Assembly (NCBI GenBank): GCA_937872385.1
Contig: CALMSO010000113.1
Location: forward strand, 1 to 51,458
DNA: 51,458 nt
From: an uncultured Saprospiraceae bacterium
GTDB lineage: Bacteria > Bacteroidota > Bacteroidia > Chitinophagales > Saprospiraceae
Direction: 5' to 3'
Each line of letters starts with the position of its first letter. The stretch's first letter is position 1. The translations under genes and the position numbers were made by a program. A model generated the notes under the pieces. The model was not told the DNA's origin and ran no database searches. It saw nothing but the letters and a program-made list of their open reading frames with translations. This document shows positions 26,837-35,358 of this stretch, in pieces.

Positions 26837-26918
26837 AACAAATAACCAGATAACAATGTCCCATTACTTATGTTCTTTTCAACCCTTATAAAACCATTTA
26901 CACCGAAAATTCTGAATT

Positions 26919-27920
26919 ATGGCATATAAAATAGCAATATTAGGCCCCATTCCGCGCGATCATATCACTACCAGCAAAGGGCAGGTAATTGAAAAATTAG
27001 GCTGCGTGACGCACCCGACCATCGGGCTGGCGAAGCTGCTGGAGGGGAAAGGCGAGGTAATACCCATCACGCACACCACCGAGCAGGACGCACCGGGCAT
27101 CCGGGCATTGCTGGGCACCTATCCGAATATTCGGCTCGACGGTATTTACACCCATCACAATCAGGGCGACGTGGTGCGGCTGCGCTTTGTAGATCAAAAC
27201 AATCGCTTAGAAAAACAAACCGGCTTCATGCCGCCCATTACTCCGGAGGATGTGCAACCTTTTCTCGATTGCGATGCCTTTGTCTGCATCCCGATTTCGG
27301 ATTATGAAGTGCCTTTGGAAACCCTGCAATACCTCAAAACCCATGCCCGCCCCGATGCAGTAATCATCTTCGATGCACATGGACCTACCACTACGGTGAC
27401 GACTACCGGCGACCGGCTGCGGCGTTTCTGGGTGGAGCGCGACCGCTGGCTGCCTTACATGGACGTGCTGAAAATGAATATTGAAGAGGCCGGCTGCTCT
27501 TGGTTTAAAAAAGAATATCAATTGGATGAACTGCGCGAGGAGTATTTAGAACTCTCAGAAACAGAGATGGCGGCCTTTGCTGAGCATGTTTTGCAACATG
27601 GAATCAAAGCGGTTTATATCACGCTCGATGCGCGCGGCTGCATGCTTTACATGCTTGCCGAAGGTCGCTTGCAGGCGGAGTTCATCCCATCGGTGAAGGT
27701 AGAAGAAGTGATTGATACCACTGGCTGTGGCGATTCCTTTGCTGGCGGGCTGGCTTTCGGGCTGCTGGGAGACGGCACAGCCTATCAACGCGCCGCCTGG
27801 TACGCCAATGCGCTGGGCGCTCGCCGCACGCAGGGCACTACTTTCGAGGTTTTTTGGCCTTTGGACAAGACTCGCGAGCTGATTCGACGCAATTATCCAA
27901 CCGCTGACTCAGCATTATAA
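26919..27920 (+). CDS. PfkB-family carbohydrate kinase, substrate unknown
   Basis: A 333-residue cytoplasmic kinase of the ribokinase/PfkB family. It would transfer phosphate from ATP to a sugar or nucleoside hydroxyl. The C-terminal signature DTTGCGDSFAGGLAFG (about 268-283) carries the catalytic Asp and the anion hole. The N-terminal region starts MAYKIAILGPIPRDHITTSKG, and TVTTTGDRLRRFWVERDRWL is an unusual internal stretch. No pathway genes are adjacent. The gene is flanked on both sides by copies A and B of the interspersed element in the same orientation, which sets it apart from its neighbours. Confidence 0.82.
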   Translation: MAYKIAILGPIPRDHITTSKGQVIEKLGCVTHPTIGLAKLLEGKGEVIPITHTTEQDAPGIRALLGTYPNIRLDGIYTHHNQGDVVRLRFVDQNNRLEKQTGFMPPITPEDVQPFLDCDAFVCIPISDYEVPLETLQYLKTHARPDAVIIFDAHGPTTTVTTTGDRLRRFWVERDRWLPYMDVLKMNIEEAGCSWFKKEYQLDELREEYLELSETEMAAFAEHVLQHGIKAVYITLDARGCMLYMLAEGRLQAEFIPSVKVEEVIDTTGCGDSFAGGLAFGLLGDGTAYQRAAWYANALGARRTQGTTFEVFWPLDKTRELIRRNYPTADSAL

Positions 27921-27979
27921 TAATTTCAGTAAGCACCTGAGCATAATTATTTTAAGTAATAAAATACAAATTACTGATT

Positions 27980-28149
27980 ATACGAATGTCGGGTTCAAAT
28001 GATTAAAGCATCAGACATACGTAAAAACAAACCCCAAAGGGGATGACATATTACACCAACACGGTGCCATTCTTTTAGGGATTTAAAGCTATTGATTATC
28101 AATTAATTATAAATTTTTCATTCCTTCGGGCTTAGCTCGATATTCGCAT
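27980..28149. repeat. Interspersed palindromic element, copy B (internally deleted)
   Basis: Same order as copy A: left end ATACGAATGTCG (27980-27991), one CCCCAAAGGGG-ATGACAT unit, ACACCAACACGGTG, a decayed inverted unit, TTGATTATCAATTAA, a CCTTCGGGCTTAGCTCG tail and right end CGATATTCGCAT (28138-28149). It is 44 bp shorter than A between the terminal repeats. The missing part equals one period (46 bp) between the two direct CCCCAAAGGGG units of A, so it probably arose by recombination between them. Homology with A reaches outside the repeats (GTCCCATTACTTAT). Confidence 0.85.
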
Positions 28150-28259
28150 TGATTATTAATTATATAAACATTTAATTAACTAACAAGGTCCCATTACTTA
28201 TTTCGTTATGCGCTTTTAACACCGTTCATTTTCAAACCGCGAACCGCGAATAACAACAT

Positions 28260-29810
28260 TCATCGCCGCTGTCGTTGTTGAAATTTTTCTACAGCAATTT
28301 CTTGCAGTGGGCGGTTTTCGATTTTACTTTCTAACCACGAAATGATATCAAGATATAAAAAGGCGCGTCGTTCGTAAGGGTCATCTTGTAGTTTTAGCAG
28401 TTTATTTTTTAGAATGACAAATTGCTCTCGCATTTCAGCGGCGCGCATGCGGGGTACGCGGCGCACGAAGCGGAAAATTTCCTGCTGTACGGCTTGTAGT
28501 TCCTCCATTTTTGCTAAAAAGCGATAGACCGATTTTACCTGGTATTCCACTAATTGGGCGTTGCCGAGTTCGTAATGTGCAATGAGGTTAAGGATACGTG
28601 CAAAGCACTGAATATCAGCTCTATAGTCAGGATTTTTTTGATTAATAATCAGGTTGAGGTATTCAATGGCGTTGGCATTGTCGCCGCTACCAAAGTACAG
28701 GCAAGCAATGCGATAATAAAAAAGCATAATGCGATGATTGTCCCAATTATATTCATCGGCATCTATTAGTTTAATTAGTTCCGGTATCAGTAAGGTGCCC
28801 TCCCGGAAAGTGCCTTCCAGAAAATGTTTTTTGATGCTGTGATTATACCAGAAAAGGTAATATAATCCTTCGATGTTTTTATTTTGTGTAATATTATATT
28901 CATCCGGAAAATTCTTTAATTCGGTTAATATTTTTTCAAATTTTTCATAATGCAATAAATTAAATAGGGCATTTAGTAAATTATGTAAGCTTTTTAAGTA
29001 GAGTGGCACATTCAGTAATTTCAGCTCTGGCTCTTCATGAAACAAATCTAACCAGCGCTGCGCATAACGATAGCTCATAGGAAAATCCTGCGCTAAATGA
29101 TAATACCAGATATGCGCTTGGCAATAATAGACCTTGCCAAAAAAATCGAGCTTCCGGAACTCGATGTCTGGCAGGTTGGTTTGAAAAAAACTCCGCACGT
29201 AGTACAGCGCCTTTTCATCGCGCACAAAGCCCACCTTGAGGTATAGCCCATACATTTGCAGCGAAAGATTAGAAAAAAGGTTGGTATCGGTCAGTATGCG
29301 GTTGATGCGTAAGGCTGCCTGCGTCAGTTCTTCGGCTCGCCCCTCGATGCTGCGGGTGATGTATTGCGCTTCGATATATTTTTCAAATTCAATGATTTCT
29401 AAGGCAATGGTATAAAATTTACCTTTCAGTGCTTTAGCTTTGGCTTTGTCGAGTACGTCGAGGCTTTGGCGGTAGAGGCCCTTGTCGTAGAGCACTCGCG
29501 CATGGTCAATCAGTTCGCGCAGCAAAATATCTTCTACATGATTGCGATTGAGTAGCCGCAAGCTGGTGAGCAGTTGTTTGTACAAATGTGCTTTCAGGTT
29601 CGATAATTGGCTCTTTTTGATGGCCGGGAGCTTACGCAAAATCAACTCTTCGTCGTACTCCTTGTGCTTGTCCAATACATCAAACAATTGTAGAAACAAA
29701 ATATCGTCCGAGGCTTGATTGCGCCCTACAAACAACCGAAAATGCCGCTTTTCTGCTCGCGTCAGCGAATTTATTAACTGTACCAAATCGTCCGTCTTCT
29801 GCTTGGGCAT
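28260..29810 (-). CDS. Uncharacterised alpha-helical protein
   Basis: I do not recognise a named family. The 516-residue protein starts MPKQKTDDLVQLINSLTRAE; I chose ATG 29810, although the frame is open to 29942, because the upstream part is AT-rich and unlike protein. It has no signal peptide or membrane segment. It is nearly all helical, with repeated pairs of helices such as HARVLYDKGLYRQSLDVLDK and RIACLYFGSGDNANAIEYLN, which look like degenerate tetratricopeptide repeats, so it may be a cytoplasmic scaffold. It is divergently transcribed from recQ, with no partner genes. Proteins of this look are common as hypothetical proteins in Saprospiria, from memory only. Confidence 0.8.
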   Translation of the reverse strand: MPKQKTDDLVQLINSLTRAEKRHFRLFVGRNQASDDILFLQLFDVLDKHKEYDEELILRKLPAIKKSQLSNLKAHLYKQLLTSLRLLNRNHVEDILLRELIDHARVLYDKGLYRQSLDVLDKAKAKALKGKFYTIALEIIEFEKYIEAQYITRSIEGRAEELTQAALRINRILTDTNLFSNLSLQMYGLYLKVGFVRDEKALYYVRSFFQTNLPDIEFRKLDFFGKVYYCQAHIWYYHLAQDFPMSYRYAQRWLDLFHEEPELKLLNVPLYLKSLHNLLNALFNLLHYEKFEKILTELKNFPDEYNITQNKNIEGLYYLFWYNHSIKKHFLEGTFREGTLLIPELIKLIDADEYNWDNHRIMLFYYRIACLYFGSGDNANAIEYLNLIINQKNPDYRADIQCFARILNLIAHYELGNAQLVEYQVKSVYRFLAKMEELQAVQQEIFRFVRRVPRMRAAEMREQFVILKNKLLKLQDDPYERRAFLYLDIISWLESKIENRPLQEIAVEKFQQRQRR

Positions 29811-30005
29811 TGTAGTTTTTTTTGGTTTAAAATACTGATAAATAGCTATTTGTAAACAAATAAAACCTTTGCGGTATCGGATTATTTTCTGTTTTTGAAT
29901 TCGCATAGCAATATCCGAACGCTTACCTTTGGTATTATCCAAAAGATAAAAGGCAAAATTTCATCAGTTCGAAGTTATTATAAACGATTTGAGTTCATTA
30001 AGTAG

Positions 30006-30035
30006 CGGCGCTTCAGGGCGCCGTTTCTTTTTTTG
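30006..30035 (+). terminator. Orphan terminator-like hairpin upstream of recQ
   Basis: CGGCGC (30006-30011), a 6-nt loop and GCGCCG (30018-30023) are followed by TTTCTTTTTTT on the plus strand. The genes on both sides are divergent, so no annotated gene ends here. It may end a short RNA starting after 29811, or block read-through toward recQ, whose -7 box lies 56 bp further on. Confidence 0.55.
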
Positions 30036-30090
30036 CAGATTTGTCCGCCCGAAGAAGTCACCTTTATTTCCTGCCCAAGCGTAAAAATGC

Positions 30091-30098
30091 TAAATTTG
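30091..30098 (+). promoter_or_regulatory. -7 box of recQ
   Basis: TAAATTTG matches TAnnTTTG and ends 25 bp before the TTG start of recQ. The -33 region is weak. Confidence 0.5.
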
Positions 30099-30123
30099 CT
30101 TGAATTAATCAGCAAATATAGCC

Positions 30124-32025
30124 TTGATTGACACGCCGCACAATATTTTGAAAAAATACTGGGGGTACGATGCCTTTCGTCCCTTGCAGGAGGAGATTGT
30201 CCAGTCGGTACTCGACGGCAAAGACACGCTCGCGCTAATGCCCACTGGCGGTGGCAAATCTATTTGTTTTCAAGTGCCAGCGCTTTGCCAGGAAGGTATT
30301 TGCATCGTTATTTCACCCCTCATCGCCCTGATGAAAGACCAGGTGCACAACCTGCGCACCCGCAACATCGCCGCCGCCGCTGTGTATTCGGGTATGCACC
30401 GTCAAGAAATTGACCGCACGCTCGACAATTGTGTGTATGGCAATACCAAACTGCTCTACCTTTCGCCCGAACGCCTTGTAACGGATATGGCGCGCGAGCG
30501 CATCAGCCGGATGCGGGTCAATCTGCTGGCCGTGGACGAAGCGCACTGCATCTCTCAGTGGGGCTATGATTTTCGGCCGCCCTATCTCGAAATTGCCAAC
30601 ATCCGCGAATTGCTACCCAATACGCCCGTGCTGGCGCTCACCGCCACCGCCACGCCCGAAGTAGTGGACGATATTCAAGAACGTTTAGCTTTCAAAACGC
30701 AGCATGTTTTTCAGAAAAGTTTCGCCCGTCAAAATTTGGCTTATGTAGTGCTATCAGAAGAAGGTAAGTTGGAAAAACTGCTCGATATTTTACAAAAAGT
30801 AAAAGGCGCGGGCGTAGTGTATGTGCGCAATCGCCGCAAAACCAAAGAAATCGCGCAGTGGCTGCGGCAAAAGGGCATTTCCGCCGATTTTTATCACGCC
30901 GGGCTGCAGCCGGAAGAGCGCTCGGCCCGACAAGACGCTTGGATTGCCGATCGTATTCGTATCATGGTGAGTACCAATGCTTTCGGAATGGGCATTGACA
31001 AACCCGACGTACGCGTGGTGGTGCATATGGAGCTTCCCGACAGCCTCGAAGCCTACTTCCAGGAAGCGGGCCGCGCCGGCCGCGATGGCAAAAAAGCTTA
31101 TGCTGTTTTATTATATAATGATACCGACCGGCTCAATTTAGAAAGAAATTATGCCTTAGCTTTCCCGGAGATGAATGAAATTCGGCGGGTATATCATGCT
31201 TTGGGCAGTTATTATCAATTAGCCATCGGAGCCGGGGGCGGCATGAGTTATGATTTTGATATTACGGCTTTCGCCAAAAATTTTCAGTTTGCCCCCTTGC
31301 AGGTGATGCACATTCTCAAAACCTTAGAGCAGGCCGGCTGGCTGTCTCTGAGCGAAGCGGTTTTCACGCCCTCGAGCCTGCGCGTGCTGGTATCGCGGGA
31401 GACGCTTTATGATTATCAGCTTCGGCATCCGCAGTTGGATGTAATTCTAAAGGGGATTTTACGGTCGTATCAAGGGGCATTTAGCTATTCGATTAATGTG
31501 CGAGAGGCCCAGTTGGCAGATTTATTAAAAACATCGAAAGCAGCTATTATCAAAGCTTTACATCTTTTGCATAAAGATAATATTATAGAATACCTGCCGC
31601 AAACCGACCAGCCACAACTCATGTTTTTGCGCGACCGGGTGGATGCCGACAGCTTAGAAATTGACCACGCGATGTACGAATTTCGGCGCAAGCGCCATTG
31701 GCACCGCATTCAAAAAGCCATTGCTTATGCCGAGCATCCGACTTGCCGAAGTCGGCAGTTATTACATTATTTTGGTGAAAAAAACGACAAACACTGTGGC
31801 GTCTGCGATGTCTGCCTCGGGCGCACCAAGGCCGCACTTTCCAATGCAGATTATGATGCTATAAAAACTCGGATACAAACCGAGCTGACCCGGCGCAGCC
31901 TATCTTTAGAGGCACTTTTGGAGTTATTTACTTCCAGTAATCAAGAAAAGGCCTTGCAGGTGCTAGAATATTTAGTAGATGAAGGCTTTGTGGTGCAAGA
32001 CGGGAGTATGCTAAAGTGGCAATAA
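30124..32025 (+). CDS. recQ: ATP-dependent DNA helicase RecQ
   Basis: Unwinds DNA 3' to 5' in recombination and fork repair. 633 residues. Walker A MPTGGGKSICFQ (TGGGKS 41-46), DEAH box D138-H141 followed by CISQWGYDFR, motif VI YFQEAGRAGRDGKKAYAVLL, then the RQC zinc-binding region with Cys residues in CRSRQLLHYFGEKNDKHCGV and CDVCLG. A winged-helix-like C terminus follows, but I see no typical HRDC domain. The initiation codon appears to be TTG at 30124, because no ATG occurs between the -7 box and the conserved YWGYDAFRPLQEEIV. It is the divergent neighbour of an uncharacterised helical protein gene. Confidence 0.96.
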   Translation: MIDTPHNILKKYWGYDAFRPLQEEIVQSVLDGKDTLALMPTGGGKSICFQVPALCQEGICIVISPLIALMKDQVHNLRTRNIAAAAVYSGMHRQEIDRTLDNCVYGNTKLLYLSPERLVTDMARERISRMRVNLLAVDEAHCISQWGYDFRPPYLEIANIRELLPNTPVLALTATATPEVVDDIQERLAFKTQHVFQKSFARQNLAYVVLSEEGKLEKLLDILQKVKGAGVVYVRNRRKTKEIAQWLRQKGISADFYHAGLQPEERSARQDAWIADRIRIMVSTNAFGMGIDKPDVRVVVHMELPDSLEAYFQEAGRAGRDGKKAYAVLLYNDTDRLNLERNYALAFPEMNEIRRVYHALGSYYQLAIGAGGGMSYDFDITAFAKNFQFAPLQVMHILKTLEQAGWLSLSEAVFTPSSLRVLVSRETLYDYQLRHPQLDVILKGILRSYQGAFSYSINVREAQLADLLKTSKAAIIKALHLLHKDNIIEYLPQTDQPQLMFLRDRVDADSLEIDHAMYEFRRKRHWHRIQKAIAYAEHPTCRSRQLLHYFGEKNDKHCGVCDVCLGRTKAALSNADYDAIKTRIQTELTRRSLSLEALLELFTSSNQEKALQVLEYLVDEGFVVQDGSMLKWQ

Positions 32026-32048
32026 ATTATTTTTCGGATGTAAGTAAT

Positions 32049-32098
32049 GTTTAGAAAGGTTTAGAAGGGTTTAGAAGGGTTTAGAGGGGTTTAGAGGG
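32049..32098. repeat. Tandem 10-bp repeat (GTTTAGAAGG type), five units
   Basis: Five consecutive units at 32049, 32059, 32069, 32079 and 32089, drifting from GTTTAGAAAG to GTTTAGAGGG. They lie just after recQ and run directly into the heptamer array. No coding function is likely. Confidence 0.9.
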
Positions 32099-32100
32099 GG

Positions 32101-32191
32101 GCGAACAGCAAACAGCGAACAGCAAACAGCAAACAGCGAACAGCAAACAGCAAACAGCGAACAGCAAACAGCAAACAGCGAACAGCAAACA
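32101..32191. repeat. Tandem heptamer array (GCAAACA / GCGAACA), 13 units
   Basis: Thirteen 7-bp units alternate between GCGAACA and GCAAACA. From the third unit on they follow a G-A-A order, giving a higher 21-bp period. Part of the 292-bp gap between recQ and mgtE. A short degenerate relative (GAACAGTGAACAGCAAG) occurs near 48099. Slipped-strand variation in length is likely. Confidence 0.95.
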
Positions 32192-32317
32192 GCGTCCCGT
32201 CCTAAGGTCTGGCATCTGGCATCTAATTATTGATAATCAGCTGTTTATGTACTTTTATGTTTAAAACAATTATGTCTGGATACTTGAAAAATTTAATAAA
32301 GAAAATTTAGGAGCAGG

Positions 32318-33697
32318 ATGAGCACAACAAGTCAGGAAAAACGTAGCCGGCAATTCAAGCACGTGGGGGAGGTGATAGACCTGATACCAGCCATGAAAAA
32401 AATGCCGGTGGTAGAAGTAGGGGAGATGCTGGCGGAATTGGCAGAAGACCATTTAGTGGAAATACTCGATCGGTTTTCGCCGAGCGAACAGGGTTTCATC
32501 CTCGCTGAATTTCCGATGGACAAGCAGCTTGCTTTTTTTAGGCATGTAAGTAAAAAACGTTTTGCGCTTATTTTCGAGCACATGTCGTCGGAATATCGAG
32601 TGGATTTATTTCAGCATCTTACGCCGCGCGAGCAGGCAGGCTTATTGCCCTATCTGTCGAAAGTAGTGCGCGAGGATGTCATGGCGCTGAATGCTTACCC
32701 ACCGGACACGGCAGGCGGTATTATGAGCACAGATTTTGCAACAGTGCAGGAAGACATGAGCTGTGCCGAAGCCATTGCAAAAGTACGGATAGATGCCCCC
32801 TCCAAACGAACGATTTATTATATCTATGTAGTAAATGATAATCAGGAATTGCAGGGTTTTATTACACTCAAAAGCCTGATTATGAATGAGCCGGAGACAC
32901 TGGTGAGCCAGGCTATGCACCGCGAGTTTGCTTTTGCTCGTGCAGATGAAGACCGGGAAGAGGTAGCGCGCTTGATTGAAAAATACGATTTGGTGGCATT
33001 ACCTGTGGTGAATCACAAAAATCAATTGGTAGGTATTGTGACACACGACGAAGCGATTGACGTCATTCGGGCTGAGCATACCGAAGATATGGAAAAATTT
33101 ATGGGTATCGTGCAGACCCAAGAAGAGTTTGACTATATGAAAACCAGCACCTGGCAGCATTTCCGGAAGCGGGTAGTCTGGTTGGTATCTTTGGCGGCAC
33201 TGGGCATTATATCGGGTATAATTATTCATCAATATGAAAGCGCATTGGAGCAGTTATTAATTCTGGCTTTATACATGCCCATGATGGCAGATACCGGCGG
33301 CAACTCTGGGAGCCAAGCCGCAACGGTGATTATTCGGGCGCTGGCCTTGGGGCAGGTCACGATAGCACATTGGCTACGCATTATTTGGAAAGAGGTGCGC
33401 GTGGCTTTGCTGTTGTCGGTATGTTTGGGCTTGCTGGCGTATGCCAAAGTGTTGTTTTTGAGCTGGGAAACAGAAATTCCGGCGGTGTACAGCCTCGGCA
33501 AAATTGCATTCGTGATTGCTTTGGCCTTAGCCTTGCAAGTGATCTCGTCCACTATAATTGGCGCTGGTTTACCCTTGATTGTCAAACGGCTCGGCGGCGA
33601 CCCCGCCTTAGTGGCCAGCCCTGCCATTACGACAGTAGTGGATGTCACGGGTTTACTTATTTACTTTGGCATGGCGACCGCTTTTTTTAATCTGTAA
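32318..33697 (+). CDS. mgtE: Magnesium transporter MgtE
   Basis: Mg2+ channel of the inner membrane, 459 residues. The N-terminal helical MgtE_N domain (about 20-130) is followed by two CBS domains (about 135-255; YPPDTAGGIMSTDFATVQED and LVALPVVNHKNQLVGIVTHD) and five membrane segments (about 285-459). The pore block MPMMADTGGNSGSQAATVII is the family signature. Mg2+ binding by the N and CBS domains gates the channel in known members. The gene lies 125 bp after a tandem heptamer array and is followed after 2 bp by a glycosyltransferase gene, so the two may share a transcript. Confidence 0.96.
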   Translation: MSTTSQEKRSRQFKHVGEVIDLIPAMKKMPVVEVGEMLAELAEDHLVEILDRFSPSEQGFILAEFPMDKQLAFFRHVSKKRFALIFEHMSSEYRVDLFQHLTPREQAGLLPYLSKVVREDVMALNAYPPDTAGGIMSTDFATVQEDMSCAEAIAKVRIDAPSKRTIYYIYVVNDNQELQGFITLKSLIMNEPETLVSQAMHREFAFARADEDREEVARLIEKYDLVALPVVNHKNQLVGIVTHDEAIDVIRAEHTEDMEKFMGIVQTQEEFDYMKTSTWQHFRKRVVWLVSLAALGIISGIIIHQYESALEQLLILALYMPMMADTGGNSGSQAATVIIRALALGQVTIAHWLRIIWKEVRVALLLSVCLGLLAYAKVLFLSWETEIPAVYSLGKIAFVIALALALQVISSTIIGAGLPLIVKRLGGDPALVASPAITTVVDVTGLLIYFGMATAFFNL

Positions 33698-33699
33698 AT

Positions 33700-34794
33700 A
33701 TGCCGCGCATCATTTGTACCGTCACTAATGACCTGACTTATGATCAGCGTATGATACGCATCTGTACGAGCTTAGCCTCGGCGGGTTACGACGTGCAACT
33801 CATTGGGCGGCAGCAACTTGATTCTCAAGCACTTGTAGCGCATCCTTTCGAGCAAAAACGCCTGCCTTGTCGCTTCAAGCGGGGCAAGTTATTTTACATC
33901 GAATATAATATTCGGCTATTTTTTTATTTACTTTTTGTAAAATTTGATATCATTTGCGCCGTAGATTTGGATACCATATTGCCAGCAATTGCTACGGCCA
34001 AACTTCGGCGCAAGCGCTGCGTATATGATGCCCACGAGTACTTCACCGAAACGCCAGAAGTAGTGCGGCGGCCAAGCATCCAACGCGTTTGGGAGTGGGT
34101 AGCCCGCATCGCCATTCCGCGAGTGGACGCAGCTTACACGGTAGGAGAGGAGTTGTCGAACATATTGAGCGAGCGCTACGGTAAAGATTTTCAAGTGGTG
34201 CGCAATGTGCCTTTTCAGCAAAGTGCTGTGGCCCACCCCGACCCTACGCAAGCGCCCGTTATCCTGTATCAGGGCGCCCTGAACGAAGGCCGCGGGTTGG
34301 AGGCTGCTATTGCGGCTATGCACCACCTTGAAGGGGCTGTACTTTGGCTGGCTGGCGAGGGAGATTTGTCTGCTGCCTTACGGCAAATGGTGCACGCGCA
34401 AGGGCTGGAGCAACGGGTTCGGTTTTTCGGGTATGTGCCGCCTGAAGATTTGCGCAAGCTCACCTTGCAAGCTACAATTGGACTTAATCTCTTGGAAAAC
34501 AGCGGCTTGAGTTATTATTATTCGCTTGCCAATAAGGCTTTTGATTACATACAGGCGGGGCTGCCTTCTTTACATATGAATTTTCCGGAATATCAGCGAT
34601 TGAACGAAGCACATCATGTTTTTTTGTTATTGCATCAGCTCGACCCGACCCTTATTGCCCATACGATTCAGCTGCTTTTAGACAATCCAGAGCGGTATGC
34701 TCAGCTTCGCGCCAACTGCCTGCGTGCCCGCCAGCAACTCATTTGGGAAAAAGAAGAAGCTCGGCTGTTGGCAATCTACGCAGCCTTGTGGTAA
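33700..34794 (+). CDS. Glycosyltransferase, GT4-like
   Basis: A 364-residue cytoplasmic or membrane-associated sugar transferase with GT-B fold. The N-terminal half has RIICTVTNDLTYDQRMIRIC and CVYDAHEYFTETPEVVRRPS. The C-terminal half has VILYQGALNEGRGLEAAIAA, AVLWLAGEGDLSAALRQMV and a nucleotide-sugar-binding stretch NSGLSYYYSLANKAFDYIQA followed by GLPSLHMNFPEYQ. Donor and acceptor are unknown. It starts 2 bp after mgtE. No other polysaccharide genes are close, so it does not belong to a visible surface-sugar cluster. Confidence 0.87.
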   Translation: MPRIICTVTNDLTYDQRMIRICTSLASAGYDVQLIGRQQLDSQALVAHPFEQKRLPCRFKRGKLFYIEYNIRLFFYLLFVKFDIICAVDLDTILPAIATAKLRRKRCVYDAHEYFTETPEVVRRPSIQRVWEWVARIAIPRVDAAYTVGEELSNILSERYGKDFQVVRNVPFQQSAVAHPDPTQAPVILYQGALNEGRGLEAAIAAMHHLEGAVLWLAGEGDLSAALRQMVHAQGLEQRVRFFGYVPPEDLRKLTLQATIGLNLLENSGLSYYYSLANKAFDYIQAGLPSLHMNFPEYQRLNEAHHVFLLLHQLDPTLIAHTIQLLLDNPERYAQLRANCLRARQQLIWEKEEARLLAIYAALW

Positions 34795-34872
34795 GGAGAG
34801 GGGGGGCAGATAGATAGCATAGGTACTTTGAGTAATTATAATATTGTTATACACGAAATCAAATTTTACACA

Positions 34873-35343
34873 ATGGCAAATACATATTCACAAATTTACA
34901 TTCAGGCTGTCGTAGTGGTGAAAGGCAGAGAATGCCTGATACAACCCGTTTGGAAACAGGAATTATATGCTTACATGGCGGGAATCATCAAAGCGAAAAA
35001 GCAAAAACCTATTATCATTAATGGAGTTGCAGACCATGTGCATATCTTTTTTGGTTTGAAACTGACTATGGCGATTGCCGATTTAATGCGGGATGTAAAG
35101 AATAATTCTACTAATTACATCAACAAAAAAGGTTGGGTGCGCGGTAAATTTGCGTGGCAGGCGGGCTATGGGGCCTTTTCCTATAGCCATTCGCAGATAG
35201 ATCGGGTGTATCAATACATCCAACGGCAGGAAGAGCATCATCAAAAGCAAACATTTCGGTCGGAATATTTGGCGTTACTGCAAAAATTTGAGGTGCCGTA
35301 TGAGGAGCAATATCTTTTTGATTGGCTGGAGCAGGATGAATAA
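34873..35343 (+). CDS. IS200/IS605-type transposase (HUH, TnpA-like), possible REP-associated
   Basis: A 156-residue single-strand DNA transposase. The HUH motif is HVH at 55-57 (GVADHVHIFFGL), and the catalytic tyrosine is probably Y115 in RVYQYIQRQEEHH. The motif WQAGYGAFSYSHSQ is also typical. All catalytic parts are present, so it looks intact. I chose ATG 34873; the frame is open from a TTG at 34828. There is no TnpB and no obvious IS200 end on the left. Directly behind the stop lies a 218-bp cluster of palindromes bounded by ATGTCACCCC and GGGGTGACAT, with the same signature as the dispersed elements A to C. This suggests a domesticated transposase acting on dispersed repeats in trans, which is inference. 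Confidence 0.9.
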   Translation: MANTYSQIYIQAVVVVKGRECLIQPVWKQELYAYMAGIIKAKKQKPIIINGVADHVHIFFGLKLTMAIADLMRDVKNNSTNYINKKGWVRGKFAWQAGYGAFSYSHSQIDRVYQYIQRQEEHHQKQTFRSEYLALLQKFEVPYEEQYLFDWLEQDE

Positions 35344-35358
35344 TATGATGCGGAATGT

